A stretch of DNA of 64,000 nucleotides, from NCBI RefSeq assembly GCF_003987095.1, contig NZ_PIQA01000001.1:868001-932000 (forward strand), written 5' to 3'. The notes beneath the pieces are model-generated. The model had not been told where the DNA came from, did no database searches, and saw nothing but the letters and a program-made list of their open reading frames with translations. A program made the translations under genes and the position numbers. This DNA comes from Idiomarina piscisalsi (GTDB taxonomy: Bacteria; Pseudomonadota; Gammaproteobacteria; Enterobacterales; Alteromonadaceae). Below are positions 37,065 to 46,193 of this stretch, piece by piece (within the stretch, counting starts at the first letter, position 1; the number at the start of each line of letters is the position of its first letter).

Positions 37065-38978
37065 TTATGCGTTAAGCATTAACTTGTTCAGTTTAGTGAC
37101 AAATGACGCTGGATCTTTCAAATTTCCACGCTCTGCCAGTGTGGCTTGATCGAGCAAAACTTCGGCCCATTCTTTGAAAGTGTCGTCGTCTTTTTCCAAC
37201 ATACGCTGAACTAAGGCGTGCTCTGGATTTACCTCAAAGATATACTTGGTTTCAGGAACAGCCTGACCCGTAGCTTCCATTAACTTAGCCATTTGCGTAC
37301 TCATGTCGTGCTCGTCGGTAATGATACACGCCGGTGAGTCTGTCAAACGGTGAGTCACGCGCACTTTCTTCACTTTATCACCCAACGCTTTTTCGAAACG
37401 CTCAAGGTTCTCTTTAAAGGCTTCTTCCGCTTTTTCCTGTTCTGCCTTATCTTCTTCGTCGTCCAGTTCACCAAGATCCAGGTCGCCACGAGTAACCGAC
37501 TGTAATTGTTTCTCTTTGAACTCAGTTAAATGGCTCATGAGCCATTCATCGATTCGGTCAGACAACAACAGAACTTCAATGCCTTTCTTACGGAATATTT
37601 CTAGTGCAGGATTATTCTTCGCAGCTTCATAGCTGTCTGCCACAATATAGAAGATCTTATCCTGACCATCTTTCATGCGCTCAATGTAGTCGTCAAGACT
37701 AACGGACTGAACAGCACTGTCGTTATGAGTCGATGCAAAGCGCAGTAACTCAGCAATGCGCTCACGATTACTATGGTCTTCCGCCGGGCCTTCTTTCAAG
37801 ACATTACCGAAGGTATCCCAGAACTGCTGGTACTCTTCTTTATTATCTTTCGCTAATTTCTTCAGAATTTGTAGCACTTTTTTGGTGCTGCCGTTACGCA
37901 TGGAACGGGTAATTTTGTTGTCCTGAAGAATTTCACGAGAGACATTCAACGGCAAGTCGTTTGAGTCCACCAAACCGCGTACAAAGCGCAGATAAGTCGG
38001 CATTAATTGCTCTGCATCATCCATAATGAAGACACGCTTAACATACAGCTTCACGCCATGCTGCTGTTCACGGTTCCATAAGTCCCAGGGCGCTCTTTTC
38101 GGAATGTACAGCAAGTTTGTGTATTCTGTGGTGCCTTCCACCTTATTGTGCGTCCAAAGCAGTGGCTCATCAAAGTCGTGCGCAACGGTTTTATAAAATT
38201 CTTTATATTCATCGTCAGTGATTTCCGACTTGTCACGCGTCCATAATGCTTTACCTGAGTTTACTGTTTCCCACTCGCCTGGCTGCGCTTCTACCTTATT
38301 ACCTTCACTGTCTTCAGACTCAGGTACCGGCTCTTTCCACATTTGTACAGGAATACTCAGGTGCTCTGAATATTTGTTAATAATTCCGCGCAGACGATAC
38401 TCGTCTAGAAACTCCTCAGCGTCATCTTTTAAGTGCAGAATAATGTCCGTACCACGACGGGCTTTTTCAATGTCAGCAATTTCGAACTCACCTTCACCAC
38501 GCGAACGCCACTCAACACCGGCAGTGTTATTGTCAAGTGCGGAACGAGTGCGCACAGTGACCTCATCGGCAACAATAAACGCTGAATAGAAACCAACACC
38601 AAACTGACCAATAAGCTGACTGTCTTTTGCCTGGTCACCTGACAGCTGCCCAAAGAACTCTGCAGTACCTGACTTAGCGATAGTTCCCAAGTTATTCATG
38701 ACGTCATCTCGGGTCATGCCGATGCCGTTATCGCTTATGGTGATTGTTTTAGCGTCTTTATCGACCGAGATACGGACGAACAACTCATTGTCGTCACCGT
38801 ATAGAGAGTTGTCACTCAGCGCTTTAAAGCGCAGCTTATCCGCCGCGTCAGACGCGTTGGAAACCAATTCGCGCAAGAAAATTTCTTTATTGGAATACAA
38901 AGAATGGATCATCAAATGAAGTAATTGTTTTACTTCTGTCTGAAACCCGTGTTTTTCCATTTGACCGGCTTCCGCCAT
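37065..38978 (-). CDS. htpG: Chaperone protein HtpG (Hsp90)
   Basis: Cytosolic ATP-dependent chaperone, 637 residues. GHKL ATPase N-domain: [48 protein letters not shown]; middle domain with [11 protein letters not shown]-terminal dimerisation domain. A strong sigma-32-type promoter precedes it, consistent with heat induction. Confidence 0.98.
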   Translation of the reverse strand: MAEAGQMEKHGFQTEVKQLLHLMIHSLYSNKEIFLRELVSNASDAADKLRFKALSDNSLYGDDNELFVRISVDKDAKTITISDNGIGMTRDDVMNNLGTIAKSGTAEFFGQLSGDQAKDSQLIGQFGVGFYSAFIVADEVTVRTRSALDNNTAGVEWRSRGEGEFEIADIEKARRGTDIILHLKDDAEEFLDEYRLRGIINKYSEHLSIPVQMWKEPVPESEDSEGNKVEAQPGEWETVNSGKALWTRDKSEITDDEYKEFYKTVAHDFDEPLLWTHNKVEGTTEYTNLLYIPKRAPWDLWNREQQHGVKLYVKRVFIMDDAEQLMPTYLRFVRGLVDSNDLPLNVSREILQDNKITRSMRNGSTKKVLQILKKLAKDNKEEYQQFWDTFGNVLKEGPAEDHSNRERIAELLRFASTHNDSAVQSVSLDDYIERMKDGQDKIFYIVADSYEAAKNNPALEIFRKKGIEVLLLSDRIDEWLMSHLTEFKEKQLQSVTRGDLDLGELDDEEDKAEQEKAEEAFKENLERFEKALGDKVKKVRVTHRLTDSPACIITDEHDMSTQMAKLMEATGQAVPETKYIFEVNPEHALVQRMLEKDDDTFKEWAEVLLDQATLAERGNLKDPASFVTKLNKLMLNA

Positions 38979-39026
38979 AGTGTTTTCTCCTACTGTTTAA
39001 AACGTACAGTGATACCTATCGTTTTA

Positions 39027-39054
39027 AAATGGGGATGACACCGGGCTTTTCAAG
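39027..39054 (-). promoter_or_regulatory. Sigma-32 (heat-shock) promoter of htpG
   Basis: On the minus strand CTTGAAA (39048-39054) and CCCCATTT (39027-39034) are 13 bp apart, matching the RpoH consensus CTTGAAA-N11-16-CCCCATNT exactly. It lies in the short recR-htpG gap, so htpG can be induced apart from recR. Confidence 0.9.
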
Positions 39055-39660
39055 TCAACGAGTGAATTGTTTTCGGCCACTAAAAGCGTGACCTAAAGTT
39101 GTTTGGTCAACGTAACCCAGTTCACCGCCTACAGGAACACCGTGAGCAATGCGAGTCGTGTTAATGTTGTGCTGATCCGCCATATCCGCAATGTAATGCG
39201 CTGTTGCATCACCTTCTACGGTGGGGTTAGTGGCAAGTATGATTTCTTCGATATTGTCCGATTGAAGCTGCTGCTCAAGTTTATCTAAACCGATGTCTGA
39301 GGGGCCAATACCATCAAGCGGCGATAAATGCCCCATTAAAACAAAATAGCGGCCTTTAAACTGGGAAGTTTGCTCGATGGCTAAAACATCGGCCGGTGTT
39401 TCCACAACGCAAAGCACACCACTGTCGCGGCGTTTATCATCGAGGCATATTGGGCACAGCTCATTTTCCGTTAATGTTCGGCAACTGCTGCAGTGCCCTA
39501 CGGTTTCTACTGCATGCTTTAATGAGTCAGATAACCGTGAAGCCCCCGGCTTGTCTCGCTCCAATAAATAGAAAGCCATACGCTGAGCGCTTTTTTGGCC
39601 GACACCAGGCAAGCGCTTCAAACTTTCCACCAGTTGTTCGATAGCCGGGCTTAACTTCAT
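39055..39660 (-). CDS. recR: Recombination protein RecR
   Basis: With RecO it loads RecA at single-strand gaps. 201 residues: HhH region [17 protein letters not shown], zinc finger [16 protein letters not shown], and Toprim domain with [13 protein letters not shown] and [13 protein letters not shown]. Ends at the htpG promoter; follows ybaB by 15 bp. Confidence 0.97.
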   Translation of the reverse strand: MKLSPAIEQLVESLKRLPGVGQKSAQRMAFYLLERDKPGASRLSDSLKHAVETVGHCSSCRTLTENELCPICLDDKRRDSGVLCVVETPADVLAIEQTSQFKGRYFVLMGHLSPLDGIGPSDIGLDKLEQQLQSDNIEEIILATNPTVEGDATAHYIADMADQHNINTTRIAHGVPVGGELGYVDQTTLGHAFSGRKQFTR

Positions 39661-39675
39661 TAAACTGACTCCAAA

Positions 39676-40002
39676 TTAAAACGGCATTTTAAAGCCAGGA
39701 GGCAAACCCATACCGCCAGTAATTTCAGACATACGCTCTTTGCTGGTCTCTTCAACGCGGCGAACCGCATCGTTTGTCGCTGCCGCAACTAAGTCTTCCA
39801 GCATTTCCTGGTCGTCGTCCATCAAGCTTGGGTCAATGCTAACGCGTTTCACGTTGTGATTGCCCAGCATAGTCACTTTCACCATGCCTGCACCAGCTTC
39901 GCCGGTGACTTCCATATTTGCAATTTCTTCCTGGGCTTGCTGCATGCGCTCTTGCATTTGCTGCGCCTGCTTCATCATATTTCCCATTCCGCCTTTAAAC
40001 AT
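39676..40002 (-). CDS. ybaB: Nucleoid-associated protein YbaB/EbfC family
   Basis: 108-residue dimeric DNA-binding protein. Starts [21 protein letters not shown] with a coiled coil, then [26 protein letters not shown] and [18 protein letters not shown], all typical. Located between dnaX and recR as in most bacteria. Confidence 0.97.
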   Translation of the reverse strand: MFKGGMGNMMKQAQQMQERMQQAQEEIANMEVTGEAGAGMVKVTMLGNHNVKRVSIDPSLMDDDQEMLEDLVAAATNDAVRRVEETSKERMSEITGGMGLPPGFKMPF

Positions 40003-40031
40003 GTTTACTTCCTCATCATTAATTAAATACG

Positions 40032-42098
40032 TTAAAGCGCTTGCACCGATTCTTCATCAATTTGTGCACCGAAGCGTTTTTTCAACTCCATAACGCCATT
40101 ATCTTTTTCCAAACGTTCTAAAGCACGCTTATGTCGATATTCATTGATACGCTGCTGCAGCATAAGGGGCGTAGGGTTTGCCGGTGTACCTACAGCAAAT
40201 GATACCACAGCGCTGCTTCCCAAGAGTCCCTGTAAAGACTCTCTCACCGCGTGCTCTGTTGCATTATTCAGAAGGGACTGTTGATCACTGTTGACTAAAA
40301 TAGTCCAGTTATCCCCTTCGTTGTCCTGTAATTCGGAGTTCAATAACACCTGTCGAGCCAAACCGGAAATATCCATGCCCGCTATCATGGCGCTCCAGCG
40401 GTCAATATCCGCGGCATCCTTTATTTCATCGGTAATTTCAGGGTAGTCGTAGCTGCTCGGGGCTGCATCGGAGGAATGTGGTTGCTCAGAAGTGTCAGCA
40501 CTTCCTTGCAGGATTTCAGCAGACGCGACTGACTCAGGCTTAGACTCTTCAGGCTTAGGCGCCTGTGCCCGAGGTACTTGTGGCTTCGGCGTTTCGCGAA
40601 AGTCTTTAGAAGCTACTTCATCTGGCTTTTTTTTTTGCATTAAGTCTTGCCGCATTTGCAACAAGTCATCAAGACTCGATGCATCAGGATTCTCTTGTGG
40701 CAAGGCTTCTGGCTCAGGCGCATTGTTGCTTGATTGCTGCGTCACCTGTTTATGCGGCTCCGATTGCTCCACTACGTCAGGAGTTGGTTCGTATGAATCT
40801 ACAAACTCATCGGTGTTACCAAAGCTCACTGGCTCTTCATTGATTTCCGGAGGCTGTTCCAGCGTAGGCCTGTCATTATGATACTCTGGTTTTAATTCTG
40901 GCTTTAGTTCTGGCTCTGGCGCGCCTGAATGCTCATTTGGTTTCGACAACTCAGCGGCTAAGGGTGCGTCTTCGCCACTTGTTTCTTCGCCATTTGTTTC
41001 GTCAGTTAAAGATCCTGCCTTAGGTCGAAATGCCAATAAACGAAGCAAGGTCATTTCCAGACCACTTCTGGCATCCACTGCATAAGGCTGTTCTCGCCGC
41101 CCTTCCAGCACTATACGATAAAATACCTGTATCAATTCCGCAGGCATTTGGCGCAACAGCGGCTTTAATGTTTCTGCGTCATCAAATGCCTGCTGTGCAT
41201 CAGGTAGCTGCTGCATGATAGCCAGCTGGTGCAGCATATTCTGCATTTCAACAAGCACGGAACTTAAATCGGGAACAACAGCGACCATCGCATCCACACG
41301 TCGCATTAAAGATGCCGCATCGTTATTTAATACATCTTTTAACAGGCCAGCTATGTCAGCGGTAGGCACATTACCCAGCATTTGCCGAACACTGTCTAAC
41401 AGCACTTCTCCATGACCCTGAGCAATTGCTTGATCAGTCAGGCTCAGTGCATCTCGCATGCTGCCTTTTGCGGCGCGAGCAAGCAACGAAAGTGAGGTGG
41501 AATCCGCAGAAATACCTTCCTGCTGCAAAACATGCTGCAGCTGACCGGCAATATCTTCTTTTGAAAGCGCTTTTAAATTAAATTGTAAGCAACGGGAAAG
41601 TACCGTCACAGGCAGCTTTTGTGGATCGGTTGTGGCCAGCAGAAATTTAACATGCTCCGGTGGCTCTTCCAGGGTTTTAAGAAGTGCATTGAAGCTATGA
41701 CGCGACAGCATGTGTACCTCATCAATAAGGTACACTTTGTAACGCCCCCGAGTTGGACGGTATTGCACATTATCGAGGAGCTCTCGAGTATCTTCTACTT
41801 TTGTACGCGACGCCGCATCTATTTCTAGCAAGTCAACAAAACGTCCCTGGTCAATTTCCTGGCAGGCCGAGCATTGCCCGCACGGAGTTGAAGTTACTCC
41901 CGTATCGCAATTTAAAGCTTTCGCCAAAATTCGAGCTATCGTGGTTTTACCAACACCGCGCGTTCCGGAGAAGAGGTAAGCATGGTGAAGCCTTTGCTTC
42001 AGCAGTGCATGTTCTAACGGTTTCAATACATGCTGTTGCCCAACCACCTCAGAAAACTGGGACGGTCGCCACTTTCTTGCCAGAACTTGATAACTCAT
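40032..42098 (-). CDS. dnaX: DNA polymerase III subunits tau (and probably gamma)
   Basis: Clamp-loader ATPase and replisome organiser. 688 residues: AAA+ domain with [21 protein letters not shown] (Walker A), a zinc module [10 protein letters not shown], Walker [10 protein letters not shown] and sensor 1 [11 protein letters not shown]; then a long Pro/Glu/Ser linker (370-550) and the C-terminal DnaB/alpha-binding region. A run of ten A residues on the coding strand (complement of 40627-40636) spans codons 488-491. A one-base shift there gives a stop within two to four codons, yielding a gamma-like protein of about 493 residues. Confidence 0.96.
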   Translation of the reverse strand: MSYQVLARKWRPSQFSEVVGQQHVLKPLEHALLKQRLHHAYLFSGTRGVGKTTIARILAKALNCDTGVTSTPCGQCSACQEIDQGRFVDLLEIDAASRTKVEDTRELLDNVQYRPTRGRYKVYLIDEVHMLSRHSFNALLKTLEEPPEHVKFLLATTDPQKLPVTVLSRCLQFNLKALSKEDIAGQLQHVLQQEGISADSTSLSLLARAAKGSMRDALSLTDQAIAQGHGEVLLDSVRQMLGNVPTADIAGLLKDVLNNDAASLMRRVDAMVAVVPDLSSVLVEMQNMLHQLAIMQQLPDAQQAFDDAETLKPLLRQMPAELIQVFYRIVLEGRREQPYAVDARSGLEMTLLRLLAFRPKAGSLTDETNGEETSGEDAPLAAELSKPNEHSGAPEPELKPELKPEYHNDRPTLEQPPEINEEPVSFGNTDEFVDSYEPTPDVVEQSEPHKQVTQQSSNNAPEPEALPQENPDASSLDDLLQMRQDLMQKKKPDEVASKDFRETPKPQVPRAQAPKPEESKPESVASAEILQGSADTSEQPHSSDAAPSSYDYPEITDEIKDAADIDRWSAMIAGMDISGLARQVLLNSELQDNEGDNWTILVNSDQQSLLNNATEHAVRESLQGLLGSSAVVSFAVGTPANPTPLMLQQRINEYRHKRALERLEKDNGVMELKKRFGAQIDEESVQAL
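40627..40636 (-). promoter_or_regulatory. A10 slippery tract in dnaX
   Basis: Ten consecutive A on the sense strand, read Q-K-K-K in frame. With a -1 shift (or one extra A) the frame becomes KKK-Ala-Arg-TGA; with +1 (or one A lost) it becomes KK-Ser-Gln-Met-Lys-TAG. Both would make the short gamma form, as E. coli does by ribosomal frameshifting and Thermus by transcriptional slippage. Confidence 0.75.
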
Positions 42099-42119
42099 AA
42101 GAAACTCAGGTTATAGTTT

Positions 42120-42653
42120 TTAGAATTGACACAAGGTATAGCACGCAACACCCGCTTGCCGCAATTTATCTTCGCCACCGAGTTCCGGCAAAGAGACAAC
42201 GAAAGCCGCTTCCTCAACCGTTGCCCCAGTCGAACGAATCAGCTTATCTGCGGCTAAAACTGTTCCGCCGGTAGCCAATAAGTCATCGATAATGAGAACC
42301 TTATCGTTGTTCGTTAAAGCGTTCTCGTGCATTTGTAGCTCATCAGTACCATATTCTAGTGCGTAAGTTTGACTAACGATATTACCTGGAAGCTTTCCGG
42401 GCTTTCTCAGTAAAGTAACACCACACCCCATTGCATAGGCAAGAGCAGATCCAAACAGGAAGCCGCGAGCCTCTATAGCAGCTATCTGGGTAACTCCGGC
42501 CATTTCATAACGTAGTTTGAATGCATCGATGCAGCTTTTAAAAGCATCATGGTTTTGCAGTAGTGGAGTAATATCTCGAAAAATAATTCCCGGTTTCGGG
42601 TAGTTGTGAATAGCGCCAATAGAGTCTTTCACTTCCTTTAGACGTTCTTCCAT
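42120..42653 (-). CDS. apt: Adenine phosphoribosyltransferase
   Basis: Purine salvage: adenine plus PRPP to AMP. 177 residues. PRPP motif VLIIDDLLATGGTVLA; NYPKPGIIFRDITPLL and AAIEARGFLFGSALA are Apt signatures. Upstream of dnaX in the same direction, as in E. coli. Confidence 0.97.
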   Translation of the reverse strand: MEERLKEVKDSIGAIHNYPKPGIIFRDITPLLQNHDAFKSCIDAFKLRYEMAGVTQIAAIEARGFLFGSALAYAMGCGVTLLRKPGKLPGNIVSQTYALEYGTDELQMHENALTNNDKVLIIDDLLATGGTVLAADKLIRSTGATVEEAAFVVSLPELGGEDKLRQAGVACYTLCQF

Positions 42654-42670
42654 AAATCCTTGCTCTTTAG

Positions 42671-43057
42671 TTAAGCAATCGCTTTAGCTGACCAATTCTG
42701 AACAGAGTCAACTAAATACTCTGCGTCCAACGGCTTAGATAAACATTGCGTCGCACCGGCAGCCAGAGCTTTAGGTTCTACCTCAACTAGTGAGTCAGTC
42801 GACATAAAGAGTAACGGTGCATTTCTATAGCTCTCGAGTTCTCTCAAGTTTTTCAACAATGAGAGGCCGTCCATGACCGGCATTTTGTGATCAATGAGAA
42901 TAACATCGTAGTAATCTTTTTTGGCCTTACTAAGACCATCCAGCCCATCTTGGGCGGTTTGAATGTCGAGCTTTAACGGCTCTAACATTCTACGAATTGC
43001 CTGAAGAGTGTTGTCTTTATCTTCGACAATAAGCATTGAAATGGACATAACTGTCAC
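42671..43057 (-). CDS. Stand-alone response regulator receiver (CheY-like)
   Basis: 128 residues, a receiver domain only with no output domain. Acidic pocket in MLIVEDKDN, phospho-acceptor Asp in VILIDHKMPVMDG, switch Ser/Thr in LLFMSTDS, and Lys in QCLSKPLD. It should be phosphorylated by an unlinked histidine kinase and act by protein contact; no kinase is nearby. GTG at 43057 is preferred because AAGG is 5 bp before it; an ATG at 43048 is an alternative. A 40-residue membrane protein gene ends 30 bp upstream. Confidence 0.87.
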   Translation of the reverse strand: MTVMSISMLIVEDKDNTLQAIRRMLEPLKLDIQTAQDGLDGLSKAKKDYYDVILIDHKMPVMDGLSLLKNLRELESYRNAPLLFMSTDSLVEVEPKALAAGATQCLSKPLDAEYLVDSVQNWSAKAIA

Positions 43058-43087
43058 TTACACCTTAAGCCTTTTACAGCTTGACTA

Positions 43088-43210
43088 TTAGGCAGATAAC
43101 ACTTGTATTAAGCGCAGTACTAATGGCAAGCAGGCTGCGATAACAAACAATACAATAGCGAATAACAAATAACCGAACCCCGCAGGCTCTTTAAACGACT
43201 CTGATGACAT
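43088..43210 (-). CDS. Small 40-residue single-helix membrane protein
   Basis: Unlisted small gene: starts MSSESFKEPAGFGY, then one strongly hydrophobic helix (about residues 14-36, LLFAIVLFVIAACLPLV) and ends LRLIQVLSA. A perfect AGGAGG (complement of 43219-43224) is 8 bp before the ATG at 43208-43210, the main evidence that it is translated. An overlapping ATG at 43215 is only 3 bp from the ribosome site and reads a worse frame. Possible promoter: TTTATC and TATGAT upstream. It precedes the CheY-like gene. Function unknown. Confidence 0.7.
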   Translation of the reverse strand: MSSESFKEPAGFGYLLFAIVLFVIAACLPLVLRLIQVLSA

Positions 43211-43284
43211 GACATCTACCTCCTAAATAAGTCGAGGCAGATCATACTTGATCCTATGCGCTGATAAAAGCAGTTCAGCCAATA

Positions 43285-43315
43285 AAAAACCCGACCTGAT
43301 TAGGCCGGGTTTTTC
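43285..43315. terminator. Terminator after the TonB2 cluster
   Basis: AAAAACCCG-ACCT, loop, AGGC-CGGGTTTTT. A long stem, downstream of the TPR gene stop on the minus strand and with a symmetric T run on both strands. Confidence 0.88.
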
Positions 43316-43342
43316 AGATAACTGATAAGCTATCAGGTTAAA

Positions 43343-44635
43343 TTATAATTCAATACCTTTGCGTTTCGCAGTTGATTGAATATAACCTTTCCAGCTGCGT
43401 GCACTGCGACGTTGTCCGTCGAATTTAGCCGCTTCATTAACATATCTCATCGCCTGGCGGTAATCACCGCCGTAGAAATACGCTTCCGCTAACGACATAT
43501 AAACTCGACCTTCGTCACGACCTTCTAAATAATCCAATGCTTTTTTCAAAGGTTCTGCTGCTGCAATGTACTGTTCGTTTAGCAACATAATATTGCCGCG
43601 CTTACGATAGTACTCACCTTTGTCATCCGCATCTTCTGCAGCTTCTGCTGCACGAAGGTACCACTCAACCGCTTTATCCAGAGTTTTCGCACGGTGATAG
43701 CTGTTCGCTATGGTAGCGAAATTCTTAGCCGTTTGCTCGATATCGCCTGCTTCCACATGCTTCTCCATGGTGGTAGCTGCTTTATACGGAATACCTTCGT
43801 TGTCATAAAGTTGAACCAACATTTTATACTGGTTCTCTTTATCCAGGTATCCCGCTAAATAAGCTATCTCAATGGTCTGAAGAGCTTTTGATAAGTTCTC
43901 TTCCAGCATGTAGAATTGAGCTAACTGCGGCCACCACTGAGTCACCTCAGGAAGCTTATTTAAGCCTTCCTCAAGTACCCCAATTGCATCTGAGTACATT
44001 TTACGCTCGTAGTAAGAAGCCATCATTAACGTGTACACGTTTTTGTCAGGCTCACCATACTCTAACGCAGCTTCTGCAAACGGGATAATTTTAGCGAACT
44101 CTTTCATCTGGTAATAGGCGTTAGCCATATACAAGAATACTTGAGGATCTTTTTCGCCAGTAAACTGGACCCAGTTGCGAAGGTACTCGATAGACTGCTC
44201 ATACTTCTCTTCCTGAAGACTGATTTGGCCAACAAGTTTCATAGCTGCAGCTTGGTCGCTCCAGCCTAAAACATCTTGGTCAACCGATCTTTTCAAGACT
44301 CTCAAAGCATCAGCCATGCGCTCGTCAGCGGCATAGAGATTACCAAGGAAGCGACCTAAATACGCAGAGTCGTAACCATCACTAGGCTCCTGCTCTTCCA
44401 ATACCGCTATCGCTTCTTTAATTTTCTCTTCTTCGTAAAGCTCGAACGCATTCATAATGGCGCGACCAATACTTTGCGAAGCCGCTTGGTTTTTACGAGC
44501 TTTCTTCTGCGCCTCAACGGTCTCTTTATCCGGAATGTTGAAGCCAAGGTCCTGGGCCGAAGCCTGGACCGTGGTCATCGATATAGCCGCGACAAAAGCC
44601 AGGGCACTAACAAATGTTTTTGATAAATAGTTCAT
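43343..44635 (-). CDS. Tetratricopeptide repeat protein of the TonB2 cluster
   Basis: 430 residues with a signal peptide (core AFVAAISMTTVQASA) and tandem TPR-like helices throughout, e.g. SAYLGRFLGNLYAADERMADAL, PQVFLYMANAYYQMKEFAK and GRVYMSLAEAYFYGGDYRQA. Last gene of the DUF3450-ttpC-exbB-exbD-tonB-TPR cluster common in marine gammaproteobacteria. Likely periplasmic, assisting TonB-dependent transport; its direct role is not established. The start is 3 bp after the tonB stop. Confidence 0.88.
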   Translation of the reverse strand: MNYLSKTFVSALAFVAAISMTTVQASAQDLGFNIPDKETVEAQKKARKNQAASQSIGRAIMNAFELYEEEKIKEAIAVLEEQEPSDGYDSAYLGRFLGNLYAADERMADALRVLKRSVDQDVLGWSDQAAAMKLVGQISLQEEKYEQSIEYLRNWVQFTGEKDPQVFLYMANAYYQMKEFAKIIPFAEAALEYGEPDKNVYTLMMASYYERKMYSDAIGVLEEGLNKLPEVTQWWPQLAQFYMLEENLSKALQTIEIAYLAGYLDKENQYKMLVQLYDNEGIPYKAATTMEKHVEAGDIEQTAKNFATIANSYHRAKTLDKAVEWYLRAAEAAEDADDKGEYYRKRGNIMLLNEQYIAAAEPLKKALDYLEGRDEGRVYMSLAEAYFYGGDYRQAMRYVNEAAKFDGQRRSARSWKGYIQSTAKRKGIEL

Positions 44636-44638
44636 TTC

Positions 44639-45250
44639 TTAGTTCCCATCCATTGTGAAGTCGAGCTGGACGGTCATACCTTCCTGACGAACAGGCTTGC
44701 CGTCAATGACTTTCGGCTTGTACTTCCAGCGCAACAATGCGCGACGAGCTTCACGGTCAAATACTCGACGAGGTTCAGAGTCAATGACTTCAACGTCAGT
44801 CACACCACCTTGTTCATCGATAGTGAACCGTAGTTGAACCCAACCTTCAGTGCCATTTCGAGCCGCTTGAGGTGGGTAGCGTGGTTCGATACGAACGATA
44901 GGCGTTGCATCACCATCGCTGCTCAGACCTCCGCCAGGGCCGGAAAGACCAGTGTCAGCTCCACCTACGTCCACATCAAAGCCCATATTCATGTTTAGGC
45001 TTGAGTCTGAGGTATCAGGCTCAGACTGTGGTGTTTCTGGCGGCTGCTCTGGTGGCGGCGGTGGCGGCGGCGGAGTTCGCCGACGCTCTTGAACGTCAGA
45101 CTCAGGTGGCGACGTTACGATGTCAATGACCGGTGTTGGGGGCGGAGCTTCATTACTTTTCGCCCCCCCACCGATTAAGTAAGCCATGAAAGCAAACAAA
45201 GCAAACGTAACGGCCGCACCTAGTAGTAAAGATACTAAAAAGCGCACCAT
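44639..45250 (-). CDS. tonB: Energy transducer TonB (TonB2 type)
   Basis: 203-residue short TonB that transmits proton-motive force to outer-membrane receptors. N-terminal membrane anchor (residues 3-27, FLVSLLLGAAVTFALFAFMAY), a periplasmic linker with eight consecutive prolines and Glu/Pro repeats, a Gly-rich stretch, and a C-terminal TonB domain: PRYPPQAARNGTEGWVQLRF, EVIDSEPRRVFDREA, RWKYKPKVIDGKPV. Lacks the long Lys-Pro spacer of TonB1, as TonB2 proteins do. Confidence 0.93.
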   Translation of the reverse strand: MVRFLVSLLLGAAVTFALFAFMAYLIGGGAKSNEAPPPTPVIDIVTSPPESDVQERRRTPPPPPPPPEQPPETPQSEPDTSDSSLNMNMGFDVDVGGADTGLSGPGGGLSSDGDATPIVRIEPRYPPQAARNGTEGWVQLRFTIDEQGGVTDVEVIDSEPRRVFDREARRALLRWKYKPKVIDGKPVRQEGMTVQLDFTMDGN

Positions 45251-45251
45251 A

Positions 45252-45653
45252 TTAGTTATTCTCCGCTGCTATGGATATCTTATCGATACCCGCTTCCTTA
45301 ACTTGGTCCATGACTTCAACGACGCGACCATGTTCAGCTTCTTTATCCGCTTGAATAACCACTAAGTCAGTAGGCTGCTCTGCTAGCATACGCTCTAAGT
45401 TTGCTGCAACGCGCTCAACGTCGACTTGGCGTTTATCCATCCAGACTTCACCAGTATCACGAATTGCGATAAAGATGTTTGCTGAAGGCTCCTTGTTCGC
45501 CTGATTAGCTTCAGGTTTATTAACCTGAATACCAGCTTCTTTAACGAATGAAGTCGTTACGATAAAGAAGATCAACATGATGAAGACGATGTCGAGCATC
45601 GGCGTCATATCGATAGACGCATCTTCTTCTTCTCGATTACGATTACGTGCCAT
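45252..45653 (-). CDS. exbD: Biopolymer transport protein ExbD (TonB2 system)
   Basis: 133 residues with one helix containing the proton-pathway Asp in IDMTPMLDIVFIMLIFFIVT, then a periplasmic domain. Works with ExbB to energise TonB. One base separates it from tonB. Confidence 0.94.
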   Translation of the reverse strand: MARNRNREEEDASIDMTPMLDIVFIMLIFFIVTTSFVKEAGIQVNKPEANQANKEPSANIFIAIRDTGEVWMDKRQVDVERVAANLERMLAEQPTDLVVIQADKEAEHGRVVEVMDQVKEAGIDKISIAAENN

Positions 45654-45665
45654 AGTTTTACTCTC

Positions 45666-46190
45666 TTAGTGATGTGGCAAACTGTCAACCAGGCCTTCTT
45701 TCGCACGACGAACCTTACTTTCAAGTCGAGTTGCGAAAAACATGCCGGATAAAGCTGCAACCATACCCGCCATCGTTGGGATAGTTGCCATCGAAATACC
45801 CGATGCCATTAGACGAGGGTTACCCGTCCCTTGCACTGCCATAATTTCGAAAACTGTAATCATACCGGTTACAGTTCCTAATAATCCGACTAGCGGACAT
45901 AAGGCAACACAAGTTTTAATTAACAGAATACGAGCATTCAGTTTATCGTTCGCTTCGGAAATCCATGCTTCACGGATTCTATGGGCGTACCATGAGGTGG
46001 TGTCCTTACGGGCATCCCACTTCGCAATAATTTCGTTGCGAAGCTTAGGGAATGCGCCGGTAAGGTACCAATAACGCTCAATCATCAGTACCCACATTAG
46101 AAAGAGCACCCCCATGACGATGTACAGGACATCGCCACCGGTAGCCAGAAAATCCCTGATAGATTCCCAAAGTTCCATCAGGTAAAGCAT
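45666..46190 (-). CDS. exbB: Biopolymer transport protein ExbB (TonB2 system)
   Basis: 174-residue MotA/TolQ/ExbB proton channel with three helices; conserved LCPLVGLLGTVTGMITVFE and GISMATIPTMAGMVAAL. Pairs with the ExbD encoded next. GGAG lies 6 bp before the ATG at 46190. It is a small ExbB2-type protein, distinct from the larger TtpC upstream. Confidence 0.94.
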   Translation of the reverse strand: MLYLMELWESIRDFLATGGDVLYIVMGVLFLMWVLMIERYWYLTGAFPKLRNEIIAKWDARKDTTSWYAHRIREAWISEANDKLNARILLIKTCVALCPLVGLLGTVTGMITVFEIMAVQGTGNPRLMASGISMATIPTMAGMVAALSGMFFATRLESKVRRAKEGLVDSLPHH

Positions 46191-46193
46191 GGG

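Noticed and set aside
37064-37066. Terminator hairpin between htpG and adk (CTGCGG...CCGCAG around 37030-37060)
   Set aside because: The stem exists but no T run follows, so I do not list it as a terminator.
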